Of a DNA stretch of 64,000 nt, positions 40,383 to 50,479 are shown one piece after another. The notes under the pieces are model-generated. The model had not been told where the DNA came from. It worked only from the letters and a program-made list of their open reading frames with translations, and searched no databases. Origin of the DNA: Leishmania mexicana MHOM/GT/2001/U1103 (Eukaryota > Euglenozoa > Kinetoplastea > Trypanosomatida > Trypanosomatidae). Numbering within the stretch: position 1 is the stretch's first letter; every line of letters begins with the position of its first letter. Made by a program: the position numbers and the translations under genes. The stretch is from positions 1,496,556 through 1,560,555 of the forward strand of contig NC_018337.1 of NCBI RefSeq assembly GCF_000234665.1, in the 5' to 3' direction.

Positions 40383-41880
40383 AGACGCACCGACGCTACA
40401 GTGCTCACTTGCATCCTCTGTTAATGTTCGCCTTGTATTGCTGCTCTAGCGTAGCGTCACCCAGCTCTCGTTGTTCCGCACGCACGTGCGTGCGCGCGGG
40501 GGGGGTCCGTTGGTGTTTGATCAAATTTAATGTGTGACGGTGACGCCCTACCCCCTCCTTGGGCTTATTTGGTCTGCACCGAGACCACTCCCTGTCACCA
40601 CCCGCATGACAGGGACGCCATCGCCTCCTGCCCTCGAGCAGGACCGTGCACGCGTCCCGCCTGGATCGCAGCATGTAGTTCACGTGGGTGCTCCTGGTGC
40701 CCACCGCGCAGCACGTAAGCGAAGAAGGCGCGAGCAACGAGACGAAGTGCCGGCTAGTCGTATGGGCACGATCCACAAAGAAGGCGACGGTTGGCCCTCG
40801 AGGACGAGGTTGCAGCCGCAGTGCCACATGGGGTAGGTGAAGTGGTGTATCAAGGAGACGCAGGTGGATCCCGTGGCGTTCACGCGGATCCTGTGCGATG
40901 CCGCTCCTTGAGCGCGCCCGTCGCCCACGGTGGTCTGTTTTGTATACCCTTTGCTCGCATCTTATGGTATACGCTGAGGGTGTTGGCGCTAGACATCGCT
41001 TTGGTAGTTTTCATTTCTTTTGATGTTTTTTGTCTTGGACGTGTTGAAGGTGCTGTTGGCCGGTGCCTGCCGACTCTGTCCTTCCTCCCTCCCCTTCTTG
41101 TCATCTATTCGCAGTCTTTCTGAGTACAAAACCGAGAAGAAGCTGTGGCTGATGGGAAAGCGGAGAAGCGTTACCCGCCCCCACCTCCGCCCCCTCTCCG
41201 GCGATGAGCTGTGAGGGAGACTTCATCTCTGTGTGCGTGTGTGTGTGTGTGTGACAGTTGAATTTCACGGCGTAGGCGTGTGTAGTTTTGAGGTCTTACA
41301 TGTTTCTCCTCTTCTGGTTATTCTTCTCTTCCATGCCCTGCGCTCTCCCAAAAGCCTCGACCCACGCCTCTCACATTCGCTCGTCAGCCCCCTCCTCGGC
41401 GAGGAGGGTGCCGCCCTTTCGTGCGAGCAGTTGCTGAGAAGGATGGCCAAGCTTCAGCTGCCAGAGGGTTAGGCAACTCTGAAGAGCAGAAAGGGGGAGG
41501 GGGCGCGAGCACCGCTGGCACACGGTGCTGTTTCGTCTGCGTTCTTGTCGCGAGCCTCACAGAGAGTTTGCAGCTCCTTGTCATGGCTGCCGCCAATCTC
41601 TGTTCAGAGAGTGCGTCTTGCACCTCGCAGCAACGCAGGCTCGACCTCTCCGTCCCCCTCCACCTCCCTCTTGTGCTACCGCCTTCCGCTGAAGCGCACA
41701 GTCGTCCGAGGTCGATCATCACCTTCACTTGTTGGGCAGCGTGGCTGCATTTCTCTTTTCGTTTCGCTCTCGTTAGCTTCGCTCCGGGAACCCTCCGCAT
41801 CCTCTTCCCCTCCCTTCTTCTGCCAGCACGTTGCTACACTCCAGCGTCCTCCCTCCCGCCGTCGTCGCGTCTTCTCGAGG
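40383..41880. other. Intergenic spacer
   Basis: No gene was recognised in 1.5 kb. It holds a G homopolymer near 40498-40506 and GT repeat at 41231-41255. The part from 40790 to 40950 has a slightly coding-like frame but no recognisable protein. The DNAI7-like frame is open back to 41545 without a convincing ATG. Confidence 0.45.
41792..41826 (+). promoter_or_regulatory. Polypyrimidine tract and AG acceptor
   Basis: A CT-rich run ends in TTCTGCCAG with AG at 41825-41826, 55 bases before ATG 41881. Confidence 0.45.
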
Positions 41881-43950
41881 ATGCCGCCAAAGGCCAAGGC
41901 GGTGGAGCCAAAGCCCAAGTCCAAGAAGGCGCTGGCGCTCCAGGCCGCCATCGACCAGTCAGCGAAAGAAGCGCAGAAAGCCTACAAGCAGCATGAGCAA
42001 CTCCGCACAAAAGCGGACCAGGTGGAGAAAAGCCAGCGCGAGTACCTGCTCCTCGACGAGACGGTCGCACGGGAACGGATCAAGGAGGAAAAGAAACGCT
42101 ATTGCGCCGCCGTGGCGGATCTGAGGAAGGAGGAGCAGTTCGCCTTTGCCACCTACAGGAAGCACGACCGTTGGGAGCACATTTCAGAAGCATCGCGTTT
42201 GCCGAATGTGCACAGCGAGGCGGACATCAACGACTTCCTGAGCAGCTGGAAGAGTCGTCAGGCGACAAATGATCGGTATGAGCCGGATACGGTCGTCATC
42301 GCTTCCCGCGCGCAGAACAACACGGAGGACGCAAAGCTACTCTTCATTCGCGGCGAACAGCGCTTGCCGCCGCAGAGGCGTCGGACGCTCATGAGGGAGG
42401 AACTTCTGCAGTGCTACGACGCCTACGAGCTAGCCGAAAAGATCAAAGATGACCGGGACACCTACAACTCGATTGGTTCCACGGCCGCGTCTCAAAATCC
42501 CATGCCATGGGGCGCCGTCTTGGAGGAGGTGTATTCTCAACTGCGTGCGACGTTCGATTTTGTGTCGGCGCAGACCTTGCGGTTTTACGACCAGATCATC
42601 GACAGCGCAGACGGCGAAACGGTTATGCGCACTGTGTCCGCGACAAACCCGGTTATCAGGTTCGGGCTGTGGGTCAAAACAAAGGATGTGACTCGCAGTT
42701 TCACGTCCCTTGCTTTCCCAGACATCGAGGTGCGCCTTGACCCAAAGCAGAACTCGCTGCCGAAGCTGCCCAAAATGCTGGGCCTCAGCAAGGAGAATAT
42801 TGCCGTGCGTGCGGTGCAGCTGGCCTTTGACCCTTACTCCTGCTACGTCTCACGCCGCAGCCAGTACTACGCGCTGGACTGCACCATCAAGATCGACCTC
42901 CTCACTTTCGCCGAGCGACCGTGGTCCAACGGAGAGTGGCTGCTGCGCATGGAGACGCCGGAGTCGCACAGGCTCCACGTAGAGGAGTACCCGCCGCGAA
43001 CCGCTGAGGCCCGCGTCGAGGATCCTACACTGCGCATCTCTTTTGAGGTGCCGCACTCCATCGTGATCCGCCAGCCAAGTTTGTTCATCGGCAGATGGAA
43101 TGGGGAGACGCATGAGTGGGAGCCGTGCAGCGGGGCAACGCTCGGTGCGCCATTCGGTCCCACTGCGCGCGTTGCGGAGAACCCGCGGCGTGCGACGTTC
43201 ATCACTTCCGAGCTCGCGCAGTTCGCTGTTCTTCACGAAACCGTGTTCGACGTCGTCTACGAAAGCTGGAGCCTCAAGCCTTTTGACGGGAGCCGTATCC
43301 TCTTTACGCTGGAAGGCCGTCACCGGGGCGACGCCACCGATCGCGAGTTCCGCTTTCTGCTTGAGGACGCCAAGTGCCGTCTTCTCTCTCCCGAAGACGA
43401 CGAGCTGGCGCCGCTGCGCACCTCGTGCTGGAGCCCAGCGGTGCTGCTGCGCAAGCTCAAGCAGAGCGGATTCAACTTTCTGGTTCGTGATGAGGAGGCG
43501 TGCTTCTTAGAAAATGTTATCCCGAAAACTCGCCAGCTCGAGGAGAAAGCCTACGCGGATATGGCGCAGCTCAGTCAGTACTTCACGATTGCCAGCTCGC
43601 ACCACAACAAAAACGGCGAGGACGCGGATATGGCCCTTTTTCGCGTCTCGAAGCGTTGGCTGCGGGCAGGCGAAGAGGACGAGAGTTTCGACATTCCGAC
43701 AACCGCTGATTTGTGGCACTCCATCCGCTACCGCACCGACGACTGCGCCCTCGCCTGCTTCACTGAGTTGGACGAGACGACAAACATGAACATCCTTGAC
43801 GGCGCGGAGACGCACTACAACCTTTACAGCCTCCTCACGCCCGTGGAAGGCGAGGAGACGTTGCGTGGACAGCTACTCAACACGAACTACCTGCTACGGC
43901 GGTGCGTTCTGGAGTTTCTGCAGCTCGTCCGCCCGCTCACGTGGGGTTGA
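41881..43950 (+). CDS. DNAI7: DNAI7/CASC1-like axonemal protein
   Basis: The 689-residue protein is close in length to human DNAI7 (CASC1). It begins with a Lys-rich leader and a long coiled coil (about 15-90), followed by NDFLSSWKSR, the same place where DNAI7 has its 'INxFxxxWKE' segment. A block with SKENIAVRAVQLAFDPYS parallels the DNAI7 strand 'IAVRxxxxxxDxxS'. The remainder is beta-rich, with a C-terminal helical segment. DNAI7 is an axonemal dynein-associated protein needed for cilia movement. Conservation in a flagellate fits. The assignment is by overall layout and short motifs, so moderate. ATG 41881 is preferred because it is the first after the predicted acceptor. Confidence 0.7.
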   Translation: MPPKAKAVEPKPKSKKALALQAAIDQSAKEAQKAYKQHEQLRTKADQVEKSQREYLLLDETVARERIKEEKKRYCAAVADLRKEEQFAFATYRKHDRWEHISEASRLPNVHSEADINDFLSSWKSRQATNDRYEPDTVVIASRAQNNTEDAKLLFIRGEQRLPPQRRRTLMREELLQCYDAYELAEKIKDDRDTYNSIGSTAASQNPMPWGAVLEEVYSQLRATFDFVSAQTLRFYDQIIDSADGETVMRTVSATNPVIRFGLWVKTKDVTRSFTSLAFPDIEVRLDPKQNSLPKLPKMLGLSKENIAVRAVQLAFDPYSCYVSRRSQYYALDCTIKIDLLTFAERPWSNGEWLLRMETPESHRLHVEEYPPRTAEARVEDPTLRISFEVPHSIVIRQPSLFIGRWNGETHEWEPCSGATLGAPFGPTARVAENPRRATFITSELAQFAVLHETVFDVVYESWSLKPFDGSRILFTLEGRHRGDATDREFRFLLEDAKCRLLSPEDDELAPLRTSCWSPAVLLRKLKQSGFNFLVRDEEACFLENVIPKTRQLEEKAYADMAQLSQYFTIASSHHNKNGEDADMALFRVSKRWLRAGEEDESFDIPTTADLWHSIRYRTDDCALACFTELDETTNMNILDGAETHYNLYSLLTPVEGEETLRGQLLNTNYLLRRCVLEFLQLVRPLTWG

Positions 43951-45309
43951 GCGTTGAAGGAGCAGCAGAGGACCAGGTGTGGCCGTCGGGGCCGTGGCAA
44001 GATCTGTAGTCTTTGGGAGCACCGCGGTTTAAGCACAGCGATGCGAAGGCGAATGTGAGAGCGCCGTCTACCTTCTCCGATCCTGTTCTGTCCCTGCTCC
44101 CATGGAAGGCGTCGGATGGAGGGGAGGTTGATGCAGCGTCACTACCCCCCCCCCACCCGCTTCTTGCCCACGGACGAGGCGCCTTCTTTTTTTGTTGTTG
44201 GTTTCTGCGCTCTTCTCCATGCATGTAAAGTAGCGCACTTCTCAGCACGAGATCAGCTTCGCTGTTCTCCAGCCGCAACAGCTCCCGGCATCGGCCAAGC
44301 ACAAAGAAAAACACACAAGAGAAGGAGGGGGAGATGCGTGCATCTGCCTTCCCAGTTTCCGTCTCCATGCCTTCTATATGGAGCGTCGGTCTTTCGTGGC
44401 CATAAGCTGTTGTTGTTTCCTGTTCGATCCTCGATGCTGCCTTTCCGACGTGTTGCACCTCATAGAATGCGGCGAGGCTTCTCGCGACACCGAAAGACGA
44501 GAGAGAAAGGACCTGAAACTATCATCATGATAACGAGGGATGGGGTGGGTGGGTGGGAGCGCTTCCACTGAGGTTTGGTGTGTGTGTGTGTGTATGGCGG
44601 GGGTGGAGGATCGGGTGAGGGAGGCGGGGGGGGGCAGCGCACAACAGCTGCCAAAGCTGCGTATGATACTGCCTTACATGTTGCAGGCGTCTCGTACGTC
44701 GAATGTCCTTCACTGCATGTGGCCGTCCCACATGCGCGCCGTTCGCCTTCATCGATTCCCCTGCTTCTCCCATTTCCATCAAATGTTGCCTCTTGTCTTT
44801 TCGTTTTGGTGCTCCTAATATCCTGTGGCACGTCTGTCGCCGTCGCGTGATGCGCATACACGCATGTGTGCTGCAATCAGCGCAGATACCATCACCCGCG
44901 TCCCATCCACAGAAAAGAGGGCGTGCGAGTTGTCAGGATAGTCCCTGTTGTACCGGCGCACGACTTCCTTTGTTCTCACTGGAACGCGGACGGTCTTGGG
45001 ATTTGCTGATTGTGTCATGACGGGTCGCAGTCGACCTACGTCCCTCTTTCACCTGTGTCGACGCGTCTGCAGGCCCCTTGGCGAGCGTCATTGGCTTGCG
45101 CGAGCTGTCCGTGGCGAGACGTGTATTCGGTGAGGTTGCTGCGGGCCCGTTTTACCTGCTAGTTCGTCGCTTCGTGTTATCTTCGCTCGATAATTGTGTG
45201 TGTGTCTGAGGGGAGGGGGTAAGAAGCTGCTACGAATTCGGTCGCTACACCGACTGCGGAAAACACGACGTCTTCCTGATCTGCATTCGGTGCGCCCGAC
45301 GAAGCCGCC
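43951..45309. other. Intergenic spacer
   Basis: No + strand gene was recognised. It contains a GT repeat near 44577-44592 and a G homopolymer near 44627-44635. A 67-codon minus-strand frame at 44815-45018 is treated as a finding. Confidence 0.5.
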
Positions 45310-46098
45310 ATGCTCCGTCGCAGTGGGGTACGTCGCGTGTACGAGCGCTTTGAAGGCCACATTTCAGGGGACAAGGGTCACATGACACTGCAGCAGGCGT
45401 GCACCATCTTTGGCTACCAGCTCGACGAGGAGTGGACCAAGAAGGATATCAAGCAGCGATTTCAGAAACTGGCGCTGCGATTTCACCCCGACAAGGGCGG
45501 TACTGATGAGCAGTTCCTGGCGCTCAAGGAGGCACAGCACCTGCTGCTGACACACCGTCATGACCGCGGCGCCGACTGGGCGGCAAAGGGGGCGAAGGGC
45601 GAGAGTGGTCAGGGTGGAATCAACTTTCGGCGCATGAACTACGACAACCTCACAAATACGATTCATCGGCAGACCGCCGACAGCCCCGAATGCCGCTCCT
45701 TCGGTCTGCAGGACTTCGCCATCTTTCTCGTCGTCATCACCACTGTGGGGATTTACTATTTTTACAAGACATACACCACCCACATGCAAGTGCTGAGGAG
45801 CCGATGGAGCTACTCCGAGGACGCGATTCGCGCCGACTACACGGGTAAACCACTCTCTGAAGGGTTGTGGCATCCGTGGATGGCAGACGTAGAGACTCGC
45901 GACCGCATGGACGACATTGCTATTCTTCAAGGGAGCGTTACGCGAACGCTCATTGATGAGAAACGAAAGAAAGCACCACCGGTGTACACTCCGTGGCAGT
46001 CCGGCGGACCGTTTGCGCGCCACATGGCCCCGACGCGGGCACCAGAGGTGGCGGAAGATGCGCAAGCGTCTGCGAGCACCCCATCCACCACAAGGTGA
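45310..46098 (+). CDS. Membrane-anchored J-domain (DnaJ/Hsp40) protein
   Basis: The 262-residue protein has a J domain at about residues 30-85: DIKQRFQKLALRFHPDKGGT includes the HPD tripeptide that stimulates Hsp70 ATPase. The N-terminus (MLRRSGVRRVYERFEG) is short and basic. A single hydrophobic helix lies at about residues 137-155 (DFAIFLVVITTVGIYYFYK), and the C-terminal third is polar. It is a class C Hsp40, lacking the Gly/Phe and zinc-finger regions. The basic start suggests the mitochondrial inner membrane, but the ER cannot be excluded. It should recruit Hsp70 to a membrane site. The start is the only ATG before the conserved region. Confidence 0.88.
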   Translation: MLRRSGVRRVYERFEGHISGDKGHMTLQQACTIFGYQLDEEWTKKDIKQRFQKLALRFHPDKGGTDEQFLALKEAQHLLLTHRHDRGADWAAKGAKGESGQGGINFRRMNYDNLTNTIHRQTADSPECRSFGLQDFAIFLVVITTVGIYYFYKTYTTHMQVLRSRWSYSEDAIRADYTGKPLSEGLWHPWMADVETRDRMDDIAILQGSVTRTLIDEKRKKAPPVYTPWQSGGPFARHMAPTRAPEVAEDAQASASTPSTTR

Positions 46099-46618
46099 CT
46101 AAGCGCGTGAGTCGCATGACCGCAGTGTGCCACTGGGCCCTTCTCCTTCGCAGCAGAAGAACAACCTTCCACAACATCGCCAAGCGCACACTTCAGATGA
46201 GGAAAAGGCGCGCAACGAGAGACCAGTTGAATATTTCTTCTTGAGCCTGTGTGATTCTGTGCGGAGGAGTACTTGGTTGCCGCCGAGAGCATGCTCGTCA
46301 GGCAATGGTGGCTTGCGCTCCCCTCTCTCTATCCTCACAGTGCTGCTGGAATGAAGGCGCGTCTGAGAGTCCGTCGGATGCCAGTAGGTGTGCATGTCCC
46401 GCAGGTGTCGTGTTGCGTTGTCGTTCTTTCTGACCCTTGCCGACCTTTTTTGTACTGCCGCTGTTCTTTGTCCGCCTGCCCCCTCCGTTTTTTCTTTTCA
46501 CAGCGGACTTTGCGTAGGCTACGCATGGATAGGCCGTGTGCTTGCGCATGGAAGTGCAACAGCGTGCGCTGGTCTGGCGAAACGGAAAGGCCCTGGAGCA
46601 GGGGGAGGGATGGGTTGA

Positions 46619-46660
46619 ATCTCTCGTTCTCTCTCTCCAAATTCTATTGCTGCCTATCAG
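46619..46660 (+). promoter_or_regulatory. Polypyrimidine tract and AG, possible acceptor for a small gene
   Basis: A CT run at 46619-46638 is followed by CCTATCAG with AG at 46659-46660. It lies far from the GRIP start but 138 bases before a 39-codon frame. An upstream ATG at 46686 in the same frame would give a longer, less likely protein. Confidence 0.35.
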
Positions 46661-46797
46661 GGTGTTGCAAACGGCGCGGTGCTCGTTGCGCCCACGCGTG
46701 TGTGGATGCTGTCCTCCGGCGGCATGCACCCTCCTTCGCGTCTCATTGTTGATCTTTGCCTTCCTGTTCGCCACTCTTCCCTCACACACGTCATCAT

Positions 46798-46917
46798 GTT
46801 GGCAACACAGCAACAACAGCAAGCAGTGCTGCGGCATCGTCGAATGCTGCTCGCCGGGCTCACAACTACGGGTGTCCTTGTCTCCGGTTTTGTGCTACGA
46901 CATGCCCCTCCTTGAGT
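46798..46917 (+). CDS. Possible 39-residue single-helix microprotein
   Basis: ATG 46798 opens 39 codons: a Gln-rich head (MLATQQQQQAV), a basic stretch (LRHRRM), a hydrophobic segment (LLAGLTTTGVLVSGFVL) and a short tail RHAPP, then TGA. The layout of a polar head, basic stretch and one helix looks like a tail-anchored or small mitochondrial subunit. A splice signal lies 138 bases upstream. Third-position G/C is only about half, below the normal level here, so the case is weak. No homologue was recognised. Confidence 0.3.
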
Positions 46918-47503
46918 CGTACAGCTGTGACCGAGGATGTGGATGAGGTGGCTGTACCCGCTCTCCTCGTCACATGGGGTATCTCTCCTAGCCGTGTGTT
47001 CTTGCCATGATGGACAGGTGCCGTACGGCGTGTAACTGAACTTCGCATGCACGTGCAGGAATGCGCACCTGCACACAAACGTCTTCTGTCCCTCTTCGTG
47101 TTGGCCTTCTTCGTTTTCGTTGTACGGGGCGGCGTGTGCGTACGTATGTGCGTGTGTGTGTTGGCGGGGGTGGGGTGGGGCGCGCACGGTGGCCGCTACA
47201 TGCTGTGCAACGGTCTTTTGATGGCCGCCGGTGCGCCCATGCACGTGTGCGTGTGTCACCTTTCCGGTCATAGTGCGATACCGTTCAAAGTGGTCTCTTG
47301 GTGTCTCCATCCCAGCGTCGCGCGCGCGCTCCAGCGTTTTTTTTTTGCCGACGGCGTGCGCGGAGGCGCAGTCTTTTTGCGTGTTGCATCCGCGGATTCT
47401 GCTATTCTCTCTCCTGAAGGCGTGTGCGTGTCGGACTGTGGGCGGTGAACAGGGCAGAATCCCGCATCCTCATCTGCACCTTTACAGACTTCTCAGGCTC
47501 CAA

Positions 47504-48997
47504 ATGAGCTCTACGGCTCATCATACCGAGGACGCGACGAGCACACTCGATGGCGGTAATGCCACTGCTGCTGTGCCCAGCTCACCAGCGGTTACCACTG
47601 CCACCGCCGAGGTGGCGCAGCTGAGGCAGGAACTTCACCAATGTCAAGAAAAGTTTGCGTCCTGGAAGGTGAAGGCGAAGACGGGTGTCGAGCAGATGCG
47701 TGCTCAAATTGCCGATCTCACGTGCAGGCTGGACGAGTCGAACAAGCAGCGCGCGCTCCTGGAAGCGCTTCCGGCGCTGTACATCACCCAGAGTCAGGAG
47801 TTCATGTACGCTCACGCTATCGCTGCCGCGTGCTTGCTGGTCGATGCCGTCCTGCTCTCCCACAGCGGTGGCGGGTCAGGGCAATACAAGGACACAGCAG
47901 CGACGAGCCCGGCAATGAGTCCGACTTTGCAAAGCACAACCACCGAAAGTCTGCAGAAGACGGTGAAGGATCAGTCGGACCGGCTGAAGGAGGCGCACCA
48001 CTCACTGAGGCGACTGACAAATGAGCTGCAGCAGCGCACCGAGGCCTTGCACCAGCAGGATGAGAATCTTGCCGATCTGAAGCGGCGCCTCGCGGAGTTG
48101 GAGGCATGCAACACATCGCTCAAGCAGCAGCTGATGAGCGTGTCGAACACTGATGAGTGGAGGCATGTGCAGGAGGAGCTGGACCAGCAACTCGCGCAGA
48201 CGCGGCTGGAGTATGAGAGTCGAGAAAGCCAGCTCATTCTGCAGCATAGCACCGAGGTGCAGGCTCTGAAGGCATTACATGAGCGGGAGGTGCAAGAGAT
48301 GCAGCGAGAGCAGCGCGATGCTGTTGCAGAGGCGGTCCAAGATGCTCTCGCTAGCAGCTCACCGACACTCGTGCGTGGCGGTGCGCATCCACCCGGGATA
48401 CGTGACGTTTCCGCAGACGACGCCCACCCCTGCAAGTCTGACGACGACGCCTACTTGGACCTCCTGAACGATTACAAGGCAATGGAGATGCGGTGCGCTG
48501 CCGTCACGAAGGAACGAGACACCATCGCGGCTGAGCAGCAGATGCTGCTGCGCGAACTTCAAGAGCTTCTGGAATGCACAGTAGGGGCGCTTCCAGCCTC
48601 GGACGCAAACGGAACCCCTACCACCTCCGCAACGGCCGCAGACGGGACCCCAGCTGCTGCTGGGTTGGTCTCGCTTGCCGACACTGCCAATCTCAAAGAA
48701 GCTCTGCGCAGGATCCACGCGCAGAGGCTCACATTCGTCAAGCTTCAAGAAGAGCTTATGCACTCTCGTCGCGAAGTGATGCAGCTGCGGCGCCTCAAAG
48801 CTGGACCTCCAGAGGACGGCCTCGGTGCGCAACAGCTGCAGTACGTGCGCTCCGTCGTGGTGCAACTCCTGTGCTCGCTAAGCGATATCCGCGTGGCGCG
48901 GCACCTGCTACCCGTGCTGAGCATGCTGCTAAAGTTCACAGATGATGACCTGCAGGCGATTACCAAGGCGATGCTGCAATTTACCAGCAGTCGCTAA
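47504..48997 (+). CDS. GRIP-domain golgin
   Basis: The 497-residue protein is mostly coiled coil from about residue 35 to 440, with Gln/Glu/Leu heptads and a short Gly/Ser/Thr-rich break. The last 50 residues form a GRIP domain: LQYVRSVVVQLLCSL, with the conserved Tyr, and HLLPVLSMLLKFTDDDLQAI. The GRIP domain binds Arl1 on the trans-Golgi, and the coiled coil tethers vesicles. GRIP proteins are established Golgi markers in trypanosomatids. The N-terminal ATG 47504 is the first in frame with a convincing leader upstream. The gene ends 338 bases before a diverged SIDER2 copy. Confidence 0.9.
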   Translation: MSSTAHHTEDATSTLDGGNATAAVPSSPAVTTATAEVAQLRQELHQCQEKFASWKVKAKTGVEQMRAQIADLTCRLDESNKQRALLEALPALYITQSQEFMYAHAIAAACLLVDAVLLSHSGGGSGQYKDTAATSPAMSPTLQSTTTESLQKTVKDQSDRLKEAHHSLRRLTNELQQRTEALHQQDENLADLKRRLAELEACNTSLKQQLMSVSNTDEWRHVQEELDQQLAQTRLEYESRESQLILQHSTEVQALKALHEREVQEMQREQRDAVAEAVQDALASSSPTLVRGGAHPPGIRDVSADDAHPCKSDDDAYLDLLNDYKAMEMRCAAVTKERDTIAAEQQMLLRELQELLECTVGALPASDANGTPTTSATAADGTPAAAGLVSLADTANLKEALRRIHAQRLTFVKLQEELMHSRREVMQLRRLKAGPPEDGLGAQQLQYVRSVVVQLLCSLSDIRVARHLLPVLSMLLKFTDDDLQAITKAMLQFTSSR

Positions 48998-49334
48998 GTG
49001 GCGGGCAGCCTCTAATCAGTAATGCTGGACTACGCTGAGGCCACGCAGTTGAGCATCGTTCGCTGTCTCTGCAAACCAACGTGGCTGCCCTGCACGTACT
49101 CTCTCCCTCTCCCTCACACACACACACACACACACACAGCGATCGGATCTGAGCGCGCGCTCTCCTTGACGGTAGCGCTGCATTCGTCTCTGTCGCGGAC
49201 TTCTTCCGCTGCCACGTTTCGCTGATGGGCGCGGTTGCACCTCGTGTGCGGTACGACACATGTGCGCATGTGTATGTGTCGCATGTGCGGTGATGCTCTC
49301 TTGTTGCTATCTTGTTCCTTGTTTCACACGGGTC
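48998..49334. other. Start of 3' UTR of GRIP gene
   Basis: Non-coding. It contains a CA microsatellite of 24 bases at 49115-49138. Confidence 0.6.
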
Positions 49335-49895
49335 CACCTCCTCACTGGTGTGCAACACAGGCTCAAACTCCACGCCACGCTCGGACTGTTAACGGCTAAT
49401 CACGTCGTGCGAAGCAGCCGTAGACATACACACACACACACACACACATCGCAACGATGCTGCGCCGACTGGGCCATCTGAGCGCTGCCTCTGCAACACA
49501 CACTATCCCGCCCGCTGTGCAGGTCGCCTCAGTCACTCCTCCCATCATGCCGGATGCCATGTGGGGCATCCCTCTCGCAGCCTGCAGGGGCCGGTGGTCG
49601 GATGTGTTTCAGTCATGCTGACCCTCTGTCTATCATACGGATGATACAAGCGTGTTCACGGTCGCAACGGGCTCCGATGCAACGACATCCACGACCTGAC
49701 CACTGACATCAGTGGCGATGCGTCACTCTCACCTCTCCCCCTCCGCCCACGTCGCAGGCCCTTGACGTTTCCACCAGCGGAAGGGACTCTGCATTTGGCA
49801 GGGATGGGTGGCAGGGGACTGCTTCGCCACGCCCCACACTGAGTGAGGGGGAAGGGTGCAGTGGTGTCTCTGAGATACTACGCACTGTAAGGTGT
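49335..49895 (+). mobile_element. Diverged SIDER2-like element
   Basis: This about 560-bp stretch aligns in order and in the same orientation with 9392-9971. Matching blocks include GTGCGAAGCAGC near 49407, a GATACAAGCGTG stretch near 49642 that parallels GATGGCGCAAGCGTG, and GATGCGTC and CACGTCGCAGGC near 49716-49759. Many substitutions and small indels separate the copies, and a CA microsatellite at 49428-49448 has expanded inside it. The position in the 3' UTR of the GRIP gene fits the usual place of SIDER2. Boundaries are estimates. Confidence 0.6.
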
Positions 49896-50479
49896 CACCT
49901 GTCGTCAGAGAATAATGTGTGTGTCCTGGGGCAAGAGGAAAAGGTGTACTAGCTTCTCTTCTTTTGAATGCACCACGCAATACAACCGTCGCTGTGAGAA
50001 GCGAAAGACCCCAGCTCAGGGCCGAGTGTGTGCAGCGCGCTGGGTGGACGTGCGTGTCTGTATTTTACCATGACCACACCTCCGCTTCCACCACAAGCCG
50101 TTTCACGGCATTCGTTTTTTGTCTCTCGTTGCGACGGCTGCTTCTATCCCTTGTGCTTTTCACGCTCTCTCTCTCTTGTTCATCTTCATATGGAGCAGCG
50201 TAGCAACCCTATCGACGAGAGGCAAGCCCCGCCGATCGCGTCTCGCTACTGCCATTGGTGAAGGACCGTCCACCCGGAGAGGTGGTGTCGCACGGCCTCT
50301 CTTGCATGTGCTCTCTCTCTTTTATCTCTCGTCGCGTAGCTCTTGCTGTTCGTCTCGTGTCTAGGCACGCATCAGCGAATTGTCGCCGGCTGCCAGCGTT
50401 GCACCTCCGGAAGCACGGCGTAGCGCTGTAGCTCTCACGCGTGGCACGTGGCCTCGTTTGTGTTCCATCGCTGCTTACA
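49896..50479. other. Spacer before the mitofilin gene
   Basis: No gene was seen. CT-rich stretches at about 50130-50185 and 50300-50345 may be splice signals. The downstream frame is open back to 50441 without an earlier ATG. Confidence 0.5.

Larger units (their letters stand above)
46099..47503. other. Spacer with a possible microprotein
   Basis: The spacer has a CT run at 46619-46638 and an AG at 46659-46660, 840 bases before the GRIP gene. A T homopolymer lies at 47338-47346. A 39-codon frame at 46798 follows the AG. Confidence 0.45.

Noticed and set aside
26303..44436. An 18-base identical string near 26305 and 44419
   Set aside because: One lies in the end of the UfSP coding sequence and the other in a spacer; with this window size a single 18-base match can be chance.
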